The notes under the pieces: generated by a model | What the model was told of the DNA's origin: nothing | What the model saw: only the letters and a program-made list of their open reading frames with translations | Database searches by the model: none | Translations under genes and position numbers: made by a program | Shown here: in pieces, positions 45,902-60,570 of the stretch | Layout of the letters: every line of letters begins with the position of its first letter | Numbering within the stretch: position 1 is the first letter of the stretch | Origin: Adiantum capillus-veneris | Lineage: Eukaryota > Streptophyta > Polypodiopsida > Polypodiales > Pteridaceae | DNA length: 64,000 bases | Direction: 5' to 3' | NCBI GenBank assembly: GCA_014529385.2 | Contig: CM043958.1 | Span: 85,171,525-85,235,524, forward strand

Positions 45902-48900
45902 TCATCTGCACTCTGGATGTCGAGAGAGTATGGCTCGAATCTTCTGTTGTAGTCTCCGTCGATGCTGTGTAGCTCCTCTCCTTAGTCGCGGTCGTCTGTA
46001 TCTCTGTAGCTCCAATGCTCGGTCGATGAGAGTGCCAGTAGTGGTCGAATGAGTGTGGGACGAGCTCTGCAGTGGTGGCTGCTCCTCTGGCTGTCCCATA
46101 TCTAGTGAGAAGAAATCTGTAATGTGTCTCTGGGACTGCCTCTCTCTAGCTCTCCCCAGTAAAGTGTCTCTATACCTGTGTAACTCAAGTAGATATAGTC
46201 CAAGACATCTCTGATCCTCATAACTCATGACCCTAGATAGAGGACCAAAACCCTCTCTGAATAAGCAGTGGAAACGCCCCCGTATCTCATAGAACACTGT
46301 GCAATGACATATGTAGTGCAACTCTGTCTCTGGCTCTCTCTGGCATAATCGGCATATCCTGCTGTCTGCTGGTATCCCTCTGAATCTACCAGTCTCAATC
46401 TCGAGCTGATGTGAGGATGCGCGTATCTGACCAATGGCACAACGCAAACCATGAGACATATGTGTGTCCATGTAGCTGGGTCGAATCACAAACCCATCTC
46501 CTGTGAGGTGGAGAAGATGCTCTCTATAGAAAGCCATCTTCGTGCTCAACTCCTGAGGCGGCTCTATCCATGTCCTCCTGGTGTCGAGCTGGATCAGGTC
46601 CTGACGAATGAGTCTAGTGATCTCCACCCGTGTAAGAGATAGCGAGGGTGCCTGAAGAGAATACTGGAAAGGGGGCAACCTGTCCATGGTGAAGCCATGC
46701 GTCTGAAACCATGAAGTCATCTGTGCATACCAGCATGAAGTGTCCCCCTGTAGAGCTAACTGTCTGGAAGACTCAAGGGCCAGTCTAGCATATCTGTCTC
46801 TAGTAGTATCCCATAGGCTGTGCACAAAGGACACTGATCTGGTAAGCGCCTCAATCTCCATGGGGGGGGCAGCTAGCTCTGCTCGAATGATCGCGTGAGG
46901 TACGGAGGCCTTGGCTCTAATCAATCGGGAGATCATAGATACCAAGGGCCTCTCCATATGTCTCCAACCATCCTGGCCTACAGAAGGTCCCCATACCTGT
47001 ACCCCATACATCATAGCTGAGGCTACTAAAGTATCAAAGAGCCATAACTTTGTCCGAGGTTCCTGGAACTGAACCTGCGAACACATCCTCTCCAAGCCTC
47101 CCAAGGCCGCATAAGCTCTGGTCAGTCTAGTCTCTGCTGCTCTCCCCAAAGAAAACCTCGGCCCAGTGAAGACTATCCCAAGGTAAGTGTATGCATCTGT
47201 ATACTCCACAATCTCTTGACCATACGTGAAGGTCGGTGCCGATCTCCTGATCCACTGCGGTGTGGTGTTAAACACCATGACCTTGGTTTTACCAAGGTTT
47301 ACAGACAATCCACTATCCTCTGCAAAACTGTGTAATGCATCCAACTGTCGCTGCATACCCTCTGGTGAGTCAGAGATCAAGACAATATCATCAGCATATA
47401 ACAACAATGGGATCCACGTCCCTGCCAGTTGGGCACCTCTATCACCCTCTCTGTCAATGTAATCAGACACCTCATCAACATACATACCAAATAGAGTAGG
47501 AGACAATGGGCAACCCTGTTTCACCCCGATAGTGGAGTGAACTAAGTCAGATATCCCCTCTGGGGTGCGTACATGTCCCATCATTGATCTGTATAAAGCC
47601 ATAATCCCCCAAATCAACACTGTGGGCACCCCCATCTCGTGCACTCTGCGCATCAGTCGAGCTCTCGGTACCATGTCAAATGCTTTGCGGAAATCCACAA
47701 AGCTACAATAAATCCGTCTCCCATGTGACCTGCCCTCCTCAATGATAGCTCTGAGTGTCAGAATATGGTCAAGAGTGGAGAAACCCCTCCTGAAACCTGC
47801 CTGTCCCTTTGCCCGTACACCCTCACCCTCTGCCCAGTTACTCAACTGCTGCTCAATAATGGATGCATACAATCGTGCCAGTGTGTGTCCGACCATAATA
47901 GTGCGGTAATTTCCAGGCTCTGTAGGATCACCTGCCTTGAATATAGGCACAATAGTAGACAACCTCCAAGTCTCAGGTAATCCCTCACACATGGCACGAT
48001 TGAACAACACTGCAAGAACCTCCATCAGCATATCCCTAGCATGTATAAAGTGCTCCGCTACTAGACCGTCATGATCGTAAGCCCTCCTGGTCCTCATCCT
48101 GTCAATGGCTCTCTTTACCATCTCAGTGGTAAAGAAGGTGCTCATAGGTGGACATGGCTCTGTAGGATCTGGAAGGGGATCCTGCCCAGGAACCGTATAT
48201 AACGATGTCGCATACTGGCCCCACACATCAGGAGAAGTAATCACTGGGGGAGGGGAGTGCTCATGGAAGAGTCGCCATGCCTCGCCTGAGTCTCTACTCA
48301 AGAACAACTAATACAAGTCTCGCTCCATCTGGGCCAGGTAAGCTCGTTTCTTCTTTCGCACAAGGCGCCGGAAAGCAATCCGCGACTGTCTGTAGGTGAT
48401 GACTCCTAAATGAAGATCCCTCTGAAGCTGGGCTCTCATCTCTCTGCACTCCTCATCATACCAACTATTCTGGGGCATGCTCCCAGAATGTCGCCTCCGA
48501 TCCGGTTGAGTGTGTGGGTATGCCTCTGATGCTGCATCATGTAGTGTCTCAGTGAGTAAAGTAGTGCACTCCTCTACTGAGAGGCCTGGAGCAACTGTGC
48601 ATAGACGATCCCAGATTGCCTCTGTATAAACCGAGTCAGTCTCTGGTGTAAATGTATAACGGGTGTGTGACCTGCCTCCTGATTTCTGGGCTGTACTAAA
48701 CTGAAAAGATACGGACAGTGTCAAGAGAGCATGATCCACTGCTACGCCCACTGGTCTGGCTCCCACTGTGAAATCCTGAATACAAGGAATAAAGCTCGGC
48801 TGTGTCATAACATAGTCCACTGTACTGGCCCCATGTCTGTGTGGAAAGCATGTGAAGCCTGCTGCTCCAGGAAACCGCTGTAAGCCATTAAGTATGGCTA

Positions 48901-49513
48901 GCCCATGTGTAGTCGTCATCTCCGTGAGGCATCTCCCATACTCAGTCTGCTCTCTGTCATGTGAGCATGTGTCAAACCCCAGCTCACCCACATCCATCTC
49001 TCTAAGCATCTCATCTGAAGTGTCGTAGAAGACTGTCTGACAGTTGCCCGTTCGAGCATTGAAGTCTCCTAGGAGGATGATATCACCATCCCTAGAAAAC
49101 TCCCATATATCATCGTCTAGAATTGAGAAAGGCGACTGCCCTCTGGATACAGCATATACTGACGTACTGGGGGGGAAGTAACATATAGCAATATATAGAA
49201 ATCGATCTGTGTCAGCTCTCAGCCTCACCCACATGTATCTAGCCTGATCATCTCTCCGTACAATATGTAGTAGTGGCTGTAGCTCCTCCCTAAACAACAC
49301 CACTACTCCTCCTGAACCTCTACTCCCATGCTCAGATCTCGTGACTGTTCTGTGGGCTGTCTCCCATTTGTATCCCACCACATGTGGCAACAGTTGGCCA
49401 GGGGCCTGGTGAGTCTCTGAAAAGAAAACAATGTCCTTGTCTCTGAAACTGTCCTCAAAGGCACCAACATCCAACCTCATAGACCCATTACAATTCCAAG
49501 TCGCCATCCTCAA
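45902..49513 (-). CDS. LINE-G ORF2: APE endonuclease and reverse transcriptase, one stop
   Basis: 1203 codons from ATG 49513. The endonuclease (about 1-250) has MATWNCNGS, VFFSETHQAP, ILLGDFNART, STVDYVM and AVDHALLTLS, the expected catalytic asparagine, acidic and histidine positions. The RT (about 480-760) has GVKQGCPLSPTLFGMYVDEV and LLYADDIVLISDSPEG (YADD at about 706). A CCHC-type motif lies at about 1051 (ICRLCQREPETELHYICHC). TAG at 48308-48310 (codon 402) interrupts between ERDLY and LFLSRDS, where LINE-A has Lys. No RNase H is seen. It would nick target DNA and reverse-transcribe the element RNA. Confidence 0.92.
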
Positions 49514-49537
49514 TGTGGTCCCATAGGTCTCGCACCG

Positions 49538-50402
49538 TCATGTAGAGCGCCGCTCTACAATCACCACCCGACCATCTCTGTAAAAGGCCATCTTCCCCTT
49601 CTCCCTTGCCGCTTGAATCTCGGGCATTACTTCTCTCATATGCGCAAGTTGTGAGAGAGTGAGGTCATCGCCTAAGAAAATACCTGTCTTCTTGAGAGTA
49701 GGTCTCTTCCTCAAGAATTCCTTCTCTTCCAATGAAGGGAAGCGTAGTATGAGAGCTCTTTCCTTTGAAGATTCTCCGGGGCCCTCACTCTTCTTGCCCA
49801 CTCTCCATGCCTTTGTGTGTGAAGGCTTCTCCACCCCCATCATTGATGTGAGGCTTGTGACCTCTTTTTCCACATTGTTTATGTCCTTGAGGCCGGTTAC
49901 CCTCACATGTAGAGCCCGCATCCTCCTTCTTTGTTCCTCTTCGAGGGTCATGTTGATAAGAGTGGGTGTACAAGGAGCTTCCTTACCTTTCCCTTTCTTG
50001 GCAACCTCAATCCATTTTTCGGCCTCCTCTACTTTCTTTTGCGTTTCGGATATGACAGCGGCCCATGACTTCTTCTCCTCATTGATGTTGTCAATTTCTT
50101 CCCTCAAAGAGGGCTGAAATTCCCCCTCTTCAAGCCCATTCTTTGACCGTGTTTCCAACACTTCTTTGTGGAGGTCCAAAATGCTATTCTCCAACGTGGC
50201 GATCTTGTTGAGAAGATGATCCTTCTCGTCCTTCCACCTCTTCTCCTTTTCTTCATTTTCTCGGAGGAAAACGGTCTTCGCGTTCCTCCAATCTTCCATC
50301 TCTTTTCTCCATGCTTTCATTTCCAATTCAATGATGGAAATTCGTTTGGAGTGAAGCATATATTTGAGTTTGCTTGTTGCCATAGGTGAGGTTGGGGATG
50401 AC

Positions 50403-50404
<2 letters not shown>
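49538..50404 (-). CDS. LINE-G ORF1: coiled coil plus RRM-like RNA-binding protein
   Basis: 288 residues from MSSPTSPMATSK. Charged coiled coil at about 25-110 (IELEMKAWRKEMEDWRN), then RALHVRVTGLKD, KAWRVGKKSEGP, RALILRFPSLEEK, GIFLGDDLTLSQLAHM and AFYRDGRVVIVERR, collinear with LINE-D ORF1. The stop is TGA followed by CGG. ORF2 continues in the same frame, with its ATG eight codons later. The longer frame upstream of 50404 runs through (CT)n and is not taken as coding. Confidence 0.88.
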
Positions 50405-50450
<46 letters not shown>

Positions 50451-50621
50451 AGGATTGATGTTTCTAAAGTGCAGAAAATGCAGCAAACCCTAAAACGCAG
50501 ATCTGTCCAACAACCCCCCAAAAAAAAAAAAAGGTCGCGAGCCCTAAAATACAGGTCGCGAACCCTAAAATACAGCAGCAAACCCTAAACGAAAGCATGG
50601 TAAAGAGAGAGAGAGATGGCG

Positions 50622-50680
<59 letters not shown>
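50405..50680 (-). repeat. LINE-G 5' UTR and neighbouring (GA)n tracts
   Basis: (GA)n at about 50405-50446 lies directly before the ORF1 start and reads (TC)n in the transcript. Four ACCCTAAA/GCCCTAAA motifs at about 50485-50590, two of them AAACCCTAAA, resemble plant telo-boxes. A poly(A)/poly(T) stretch sits near 50520. A second (GA)n tract at about 50625-50679 lies outside and may belong to another element. Confidence 0.7.
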
Positions 50681-50699
50681 GTGTTTTAGCTCTTTGAGT

Positions 50700-51239
50700 C
50701 AACCTGATATAGGTCACATAATGAAGAGGCACATGTCTTGGACATTTCACCATCCGAGGTTTCCTCTTTCCCTTTACAAGAGAGAGAGCTGTAGTGGGAA
50801 TCTCCCTGGTCAAGGCTAGTAAAGCTGAGAAGGTAACCACTGTAGGGTTGCAGCTAGGTTTGAAGGAGGAAACACTAGTCGTAGGTGAGACCATAATAGG
50901 GAAAATGCTTGTTGCAGATGTGAGCAAGGTCAGTGTGCCTATCCCCTTGAAGAAAGTTGCTGAAGGAACAAAGCACTCTGTTTGGACGATGATAGAACCA
51001 AAAGATGCAGATCAGGGAGTCTAATGTGGGAATGCAATGTGGGATATCAGCAGACTTGGAAGCAAAGGTGGATAAAAATGAAGACTTGTAGAATGCAATG
51101 GAGGAATTGAGACAACTGAAGAAAGAAAAACACAAAATGCTTTATTTTCACATTAAAAAACATTTTGTGCGTTTTTTTTTTTTGGGGTAATAAAACCTCT
51201 TATATGCCAATAAAGGCATTCTTTTTTACGGTTATGTGC

Positions 51240-51240
<1 letters not shown>
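50700..51240 (+). other. Unrecognised stretch with a short open frame
   Basis: A + strand frame at 50794-51024 (76 codons, VSVPIPLKKVAEGTKHSVW) shows no family I know. Downstream codons resemble a charged coil but with stops. It could be a decayed gene or retroelement piece. Confidence 0.3.

Positions 51241-51293
<53 letters not shown>
51241..51293. repeat. (GA)n microsatellite
   Basis: About 53 bases of GA, followed within about 15 bases by a small hAT-like MITE. No LINE terminus is attached here. Confidence 0.9.
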
Positions 51294-51294
<1 letters not shown>

Positions 51295-51305
51295 GTTGTA
51301 GGAAT

Positions 51306-51524
51306 CAGGGCGGCTAGAAAAAAACATTTTCCCTAACCGAAGAAAATAATGGGAAACCTGAAATTCTCCTAGTTTTTAGGTCAAAATTTGAAGCTTTTGC
51401 CGGTAACTACACTAAAACTTGTGAAAATTTCCCCGGTTTCTTCAAGACAAGCTCAAAATCTAACCGGGATTTTAGGATTTCAACCGGTTAAAATACACAG
51501 GACCCCGGTTTTTTTCTAACACTG
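51306..51524. mobile_element. Small hAT-like MITE (about 219 bp)
   Basis: The left end reads CAGGGCGGCTAGAAAAAAAC and the right end, read inward, CAGTGTTAGAAAAAAAC, so the two share CAG and TAGAAAAAAAC. CCGG-containing motifs recur in the interior. No clear 8-bp duplication remains, so the call is tentative. Confidence 0.4.
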
Positions 51525-51867
51525 TATGAGCCTGTTTACTGCAATTGTAAAGGAATGTGTGATTGACCTTTGGATTCAAAGAAACATGTTAGGTGGTGGT
51601 CACGCGAGGCTTAGTGGTCACTAAGCCTCGACCAATTCTGACATGTGCAGGGATGGTGCACAGGCTACATCGGGTAGAGAGAGGAAGACGTGAGCGTTGA
51701 AGCTCACCGGCATAGTTTTGTAGCTATTCCTTTTTAGGTATAGTGACACTACTAAGGAGGTCAAAAGCCGCCGCCGCAAAGCCGTTGTCAGAGCTTGTCG
51801 TGAAAACTAAGCCATGGCATGACCATGTCCTTATCTTAAAAGTTTGCATATTTATAGAAGCTACGTG

Positions 51868-51936
<69 letters not shown>

Positions 51937-52360
51937 TATTTGGGGTCAATAGAAACGTTTTATAGGTGGAATTCCCTCTTACAAACTTAACTTTTCCTTG
52001 GCAAAGTAACTTTATTAAGTGGTTGAGCTTTTGGAGTCATCTACTTTTTGTAAATGACACAGGGGACAAGAACTCCAATCGTTGAGGAGAGTGTCAAATG
52101 GCTTGGAGGGCCCCAATATCTTCTTGATGGAATGGAATTATTTGAAGGGGGCTTTGTGCATGGGATAATACCTAATCAATGCTCTTCAATCAACCATCTA
52201 GGAAGAATGTTTTGAAGCGCTTTATTTAGCTGTTTTCTCTTTCACTTATGTGCAGAAGCATCAACGATGGTGATTTGCAATTTGTCACCACATGGGTGAA
52301 AGCCAAGTTTGTGTGTGTGTTTGAATGCGCGCGTGCATGCACGCGCACGTGCGTGCGTGC

Positions 52361-52421
<61 letters not shown>

Positions 52422-53284
52422 TGAGTTTTTTCTCAAATTTTTGTGGAAATTCTCCTTTTTCCCTTGCACCTAAATGGCATTCTTGAATCCTCAAGCTGCA
52501 CAATGGCTTCCAAGAGAATAGCTCAATGCCTACCTTTTTCAAGGCACTAGAAAATCTCTAGGAGGGCTTCATGGAGAGGCTTACGAGTTCTATCGTCGGA
52601 AACCCTTTCCTCTCACTCTCCCCATGAGTCTAGTATGAAGTCCATGAAGTCAGCTTGAAAGTTGATTATAGATAGTAAGTAGCTCTCACTTAAGTACTTA
52701 CTTATAGAGAACCCCTAAGTTTGAGTGGGATTTGAGGGGTTACCAAAACCTTAGCAAGTTCTACCTTAATTCAGCAAAATAAAGGAGACAAGCTCCTTAC
52801 TTGAGATAACCAACAGGCCAACCACAAAAGCGAAAACCTTCAAGAACATAAATCCATAAAATTCCCATTGCCATGAGCATAGCATTAATCCCTTTATACC
52901 AAGATCCATAGTAAAATCCTTAAAGAACAAAATTCATAAAATTCCATTGCCATGAGAATCATAGTTAAATCTCGTTTAATTACTTGAAGATCTTGAAATT
53001 TACCATTCTGACCTTTACAAAATTGGATGACAATGTATCTAAAGTTCTAGAAAACTATGTGGAGATCAAGCATACAATATCGGTAGCAAGGATCGTGTAC
53101 TAGGGCGATGCTCGGCGAGTGGGTTGATCAAATTGCATCTTGAATAAATCACAAAACTCTACTTCACATGAGGAAGGAAAGAGAGTCAAGAGAAGTGAGT
53201 GTAGGATCGACCTTGTCGAACAACTTTACAAAAGTAAGCAACAAGAGCCATGAGAGAAAGCGGAAAGCTTTTCAAATCTCTCTA
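51525..53284. other. Non-coding stretch with two compound microsatellites
   Basis: (TC)n(AC)n at about 51868-51934 and (GT)n(GA)n at about 52344-52420, the latter preceded by an alternating GCGC/GTGC purine-pyrimidine run. I see no supported gene. The right part is 3' flank of the HIPP gene. Confidence 0.6.
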
Positions 53285-53686
53285 TTACATAAGGGAGCAA
53301 GAGCCAATAGATGGTGTATCTTGGTGAGAGTAAGGGTTATGGTAGTAGAAGCCATGGGTTTGGTAAGGGGCACAAACATTGCAAGTGCATGCACTATGTG
53401 TGTAGGGAGGAGCATAAGTGTGTGTGATATGCTCGATAGGTGGTGTAGTATAGTGGCTATAGTAGTAGTTATTAGCATAAGGGTTATAGTAGTAGGGTTG
53501 GAGTGCGCCTGGCTCAAGGGGTGGTGGTGCGTCCTCCACCCAATAGTCTGCACCCTTGCGAGATTTCCTCACTTTCCTGAGAACCTCACATCTGTCCACC
53601 AATCCCTTCACCACCACCTTTTGTAGCTCCCGGTCTATGCTCACCGTGTGAACTCCTGCTTACATCAAGCTAATTTGACACACACA

Positions 53687-53761
<75 letters not shown>

Positions 53762-53893
53762 ACACATGCTTGCTCTGGCTGTAGTTACCTTCTATGTTGT
53801 ATAAAGCTCTTTTGATTCGGCGCTCACATCCTGGGCAATCCATGGCCACGCGCAGCTCCACCACCTGATTTTCGACCACAAGATTTGATGGTG

Positions 53894-53968
<75 letters not shown>

Positions 53969-53999
53969 TTTTTTTGGGTCCAACTTCAAGGAGACTCAT
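53285..53999 (-). CDS. Heavy-metal-associated isoprenylated plant protein (HIPP)
   Basis: The last exon is 53655-53285 and the preceding exon ends at 53789 with a GT donor. They join as YNIEG then VHTVSIDRELQKVVVKGLVD, completing one HMA fold. The metal site is MDCPGCERR (CxxC). After the HMA domain come KGADYWVEDAPPP and a Tyr/Pro/Asn/His-rich tail, ending CSLM, a CaaX box favouring farnesylation. HIPPs bind metals or partner proteins at membranes. The start is uncertain: the frame is open through a (TC)n(AC)n tract to an ATG at 53999, or an upstream exon is spliced near 53900. The intron also holds (TC)n(AC)n. Confidence 0.85.
53662..53788 (-). repeat. HIPP intron made largely of (TC)n(AC)n
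   Basis: The intron (53656-53788) between the two HMA exons consists mostly of about 80 bases of TC and AC repeats, next to a normal donor and a CAG acceptor. Confidence 0.8.
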
Positions 54000-54410
54000 T
54001 CTTGTTTAGCAAAAAATTCCACTCGGCAAATAGCAAAATTTGTCCTGCATAGATGACGTAAAGCTAACTTTGTGTAGCTTTGCCAAAATTGCATGGAATC
54101 AGCCTAAGCTTTCCCCTTGCGCAATTTTGCCAGCTCTCGCTTGACAATAGAGCTCCTCTTGATCCTTGCCACCATGACTATTTGCACGCTTCTTTTTGCA
54201 CAATTAGTTTCCAATGACGACGACGAGCTTGCCACAGCTGGGGCCATAATTTACCATGGCTACGCGCCCAATCTCTGAAAGGCATTTTCGCAGTCTCACG
54301 GAGGGAGCAACTCGATTCGCGACAGGCACCAAAAAGAGAGACACACACACACACACACACACAGACACACACACACACACAAGCAGGGTTAGCTAGTGTT
54401 ATAGCGGAGT

Positions 54411-54468
<58 letters not shown>

Positions 54469-54811
54469 CATGCATGCACATACACAAAATGTACTTCCGG
54501 CACTCGAGCTGGTTCTATCGACATGCTGGGGAAAGGGTTGAGCGCCTAAGGATTCCTCAGGTGGGAGTGCTGCTCTCTCTCACTCACTCACTCTCTCTCT
54601 CTCTCTCTCACTCACACACACACACACACACACCCCAACTTGCCTCTTCCATCACTCGAGTCGAATGAAGAAAAACGCTTTCTGTTGCTGCCTAGCGTTT
54701 GAGCATTGCAAAGCTACAAGTACAAAAGAGAGAGATGGTTGGGCTTCTTGTAGGCTTAGCTTTCCTTGCACGCTCAATCATCCACCTCTACCATTAAACC
54801 AACACACACAC

Positions 54812-54842
<31 letters not shown>

Positions 54843-55555
54843 AAATAAACCCCAAAAAACAAAAAACACACACACACACATTCATTGCTCCTTTTTCACA
54901 CCTTTTGGACGGGATCCTTGCCATCATGACCATAAGAGCTTTTTTAAAACCTACTGGGCTACCTCCATTAATTTGTACTTGTAATGCAAATAAGCTTGGC
55001 CACCACCACACTTGAATTTATTGAGACACATCTCCAAAAGTGCCCGCATCACAACCTTGAACTCAAAGAAATCATAATTATCTCTAATAAGCAAAGCAAG
55101 GCATGTCAATGCAAAATGCCATGCACTCTCACACATGTGAGATGTCATGCAATATGCTAGCATTGCACTTTCAGTGTGAGAGGTTGGAATGTAGGTGATT
55201 GGCCCAAAGTGCAATATATATTGCGCTTTTCATTGGTCTCCCTTTTGGAATTTTTACTCCTAAAAAGAAGAAGAAGCATAAAAAGGGGGAACATCTCACC
55301 CATCAAGACTACGACCTTTTTGTCTTTTCCTATGACAGGTAATTTGCAATGACAATTTCAAGGCCTAAGAGTATATCAGGTATCGCCCATTGTCACCTTC
55401 GCGTACCAAAATTTCTCTTTGTGATCTCTATATACACGACCCTCCTTTGTAAAATCTATCTTCTTTAAAACCCTTCTACTATACACTCACCTTTTGTTCA
55501 TACCTCAAGGATCCTGTGGTGAACGCGTGACATTGTTGATCCCCTCCCTCGTAAA
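54000..55555. other. HIPP 5' flank and microsatellite-rich DNA
   Basis: (AC)n at about 54340-54380, (TC)n at about 54412-54465, (TC)n(AC)n at about 54580-54632, and a poly(C)-poly(A) run at about 54815-54845. A short + strand stretch at 54490-54559 (HSSWFYRHAGERVERLRIPQ, then a possible GT donor) could be an exon of an unknown gene but is too short to call. Otherwise nothing supported. Confidence 0.5.
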
Positions 55556-57245
55556 CAGGGCCAAAAAATGCAACCCTTCCTGCCCTTCCTTTGCTGCTAG
55601 CCCTGCACATGACGGGAAAATTTATAATAGCCCTTCCTAAGGAAGGACAATTTGTTCGACTGGCCCTGCCCCAAGGAAGGGCATATTTTTGCAAGAACTT
55701 CCTAGGGAAGGGCAACCTTTCAAAATGCCCTGCGGAGATTAATCATGTCAATGCTTGACATTGTGACTTTTGGACTTGTACCTAGAGGATGTTCTATGGA
55801 CTTTGAGAGTCACTAATGAGTATAGAATCTGATTTTGAAGGTTGTTCAAGCATGCATTGCTATACACCTTAAAAAAAGTTAAGGTATACTTTTTAATATA
55901 GAGAATTTCAAGTATGCTTTTTAATATAGGGAATTTTAACGCGTTGGGCAGATTGTAAAGGCAACAAAATACGAAGTTTGAACTTGAGAGTTGAATGTTC
56001 AATCGCTCGCGAGTTTTCTAATGAAGGCATCATGCTTGAGTGACGGGTCTTGTCACTCATCTCTCTCATCCACCAGATGTTGACACAGAGCTTCTATATC
56101 CAAGTTCCAACTGAGATGAGGAGGTTTGAGGGATACCATGTAATCAAGGCTAGTGGGTTGGAAAAATAGAGAAGGTAAGTACACTAGAGATTAACTCAAA
56201 GCATGGCTGAATAATACCTTATTGAAGGAAATTACGGAGAGAGTAAAGATTAAGCACTCTTGATGCTCCCCAATTGATTTGCTATGCAAAATCTTTTAAA
56301 GTTGTTCTCAAGTATTGATTGATTCTTACACGGGCTCAAACTCACGATCAACTAAAGCTCCAGATTCCAAAATTTCCTAGCACTCTCCCATTATCCATGA
56401 ACTGCAAGCTCCCCTCGAGAGTCCCTTGGGAAACCTCTAGGTTGTGAGTCCAAATGACTCGAGAGTCTACGATTGCAAAGGTCCTTCAAGCCTCAAGGCT
56501 CCTTCACAAATCATGATTCACATAGTGCTAGCCTCCTGGTTTGTTAGGCATGCTCCCAAAGCCTATTTATATGAACCCCTACTTATCACTTCATCATTTT
56601 TGAGATGGCACCATGTCTAGCGATTAGGATGCTACAGTTTATGTTGTTATATAATATTATAAAGATCTTATTTTTTTCCGTTGGTGATTCTTAGGGGACG
56701 AGAACGACTTAGAGAGAACTTGGAAGCTGGAAGTTTGAAAAGATGTCTACCCTAGCTTCACAGAGAGAATAGTGATAGCGATAACTTCATGAGCTCAAAT
56801 GAAAGGTTTGTAACTCGGAAGGAGACTCTTCATGGTTACAATTCTAGCAAAGGGCACATCCCAACAAAAATCAAGATATATGATGTCGTCATTGCAGCTG
56901 CATTGCACGACATTTCAAGTTCCAAGTATTTGCATGTTCCATTTATAACTTACTACTTCTCTTGCTCATTGTGTATCTTGCAGAAAATGATTTTTAGTAT
57001 TGCTACGCAATGTTTCAAAAGTGCACCCTTTCTCATTGTGCTTTATAATTTTCTTTACAAGTTACAATCGTCAAAAACACATGTGAAAAAATTAGATTTT
57101 GGTAAAGATTTGATCGAAGGGGAGGGAAAATTTTGCCCTTCATTTTGAAGATCGAAATGCCAAACCACCCTTCCCATAGGACGGGCACTCTTGAAAATTT
57201 CCCTTCCCTAGGATGGATAAGGGTGCCCTGCAATTTTTAGGCTTG
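55556..57245. mobile_element. Non-autonomous hAT element (1,690 bp)
   Basis: Perfect 8-bp duplication CTCGTAAA at 55548-55555 and 57246-57253. Termini CAGGGCCAAAAAATGCA and, read inward from the right, CAAGCCTAAAAATTGCA form a hAT-type TIR. Both ends carry repeated palindromic CCCTTCCTNNGGAAGGG motifs in the outer about 190 bp, as expected for subterminal transposase sites. The interior has no recognisable transposase and several short frames only. Confidence 0.82.
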
Positions 57246-57253
57246 CTCGTAAA

Positions 57254-60300
<3,047 letters not shown>

Positions 60301-60303
60301 GCC

Positions 60304-60570
60304 AAAATCGAGCTGATGCCGAGTGATGCCCGGGCTTACTAACCATGTGTGTCTGTACACGCCTATGTGTATGTGCATGAGCGCACACCAAGAGCTCTCT
60401 CTCTCTCTCTCTCTCTACTTCTCACTCGCTCGCCCTCACAAAATTGGGCCGATGTCGGGTGATGCCCGGACTTACTCGCCACCTATGTCTGCACACGTGT
60501 ATGTATGTGTGTGTGAGCGCACACCAAGAGCGCTCGCTCTCTACCTCTCACTCGCTCGCCCTCACTCTCA
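60304..60570 (+). repeat. Tandem duplication of about 130 bp
   Basis: Units start at 60304 and 60440. Both carry GTGATGCCCGG, CTTACT, GAGCGCACACCAAGAGC and CTCACTCGCTCGCCCTCAC. They differ mainly in the length of internal TC and GT tracts. Confidence 0.8.

Larger units (their letters stand above)
45648..50600 (-). mobile_element. LINE-G, most complete copy of the (TC)n-tailed LINE family
   Basis: About 4.9 kb outside the CDC48B gene. The - strand shows a 5' UTR with telo-box-like ACCCTAAA motifs and a (CT)n tract next to the start codon, ORF1 (50404-49538), ORF2 (49513-45902), a 3' UTR with a (TAC)n-type tract near 45781, a hairpin and the (TC)n tail. The only obvious coding lesion is one stop codon in ORF2. 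The 5' boundary is approximate. Confidence 0.9.

Noticed and set aside
51740-51810. Translation DTTKEVKSRRRKAVVRACRE resembling a basic ribosomal protein segment
   Set aside because: Too short, stops soon after, and I could not place it in any ribosomal family with confidence.
56789-57148. 119-codon + strand frame
   Set aside because: It lies inside the non-autonomous hAT at 55556-57245 and shows no transposase or other known motif.
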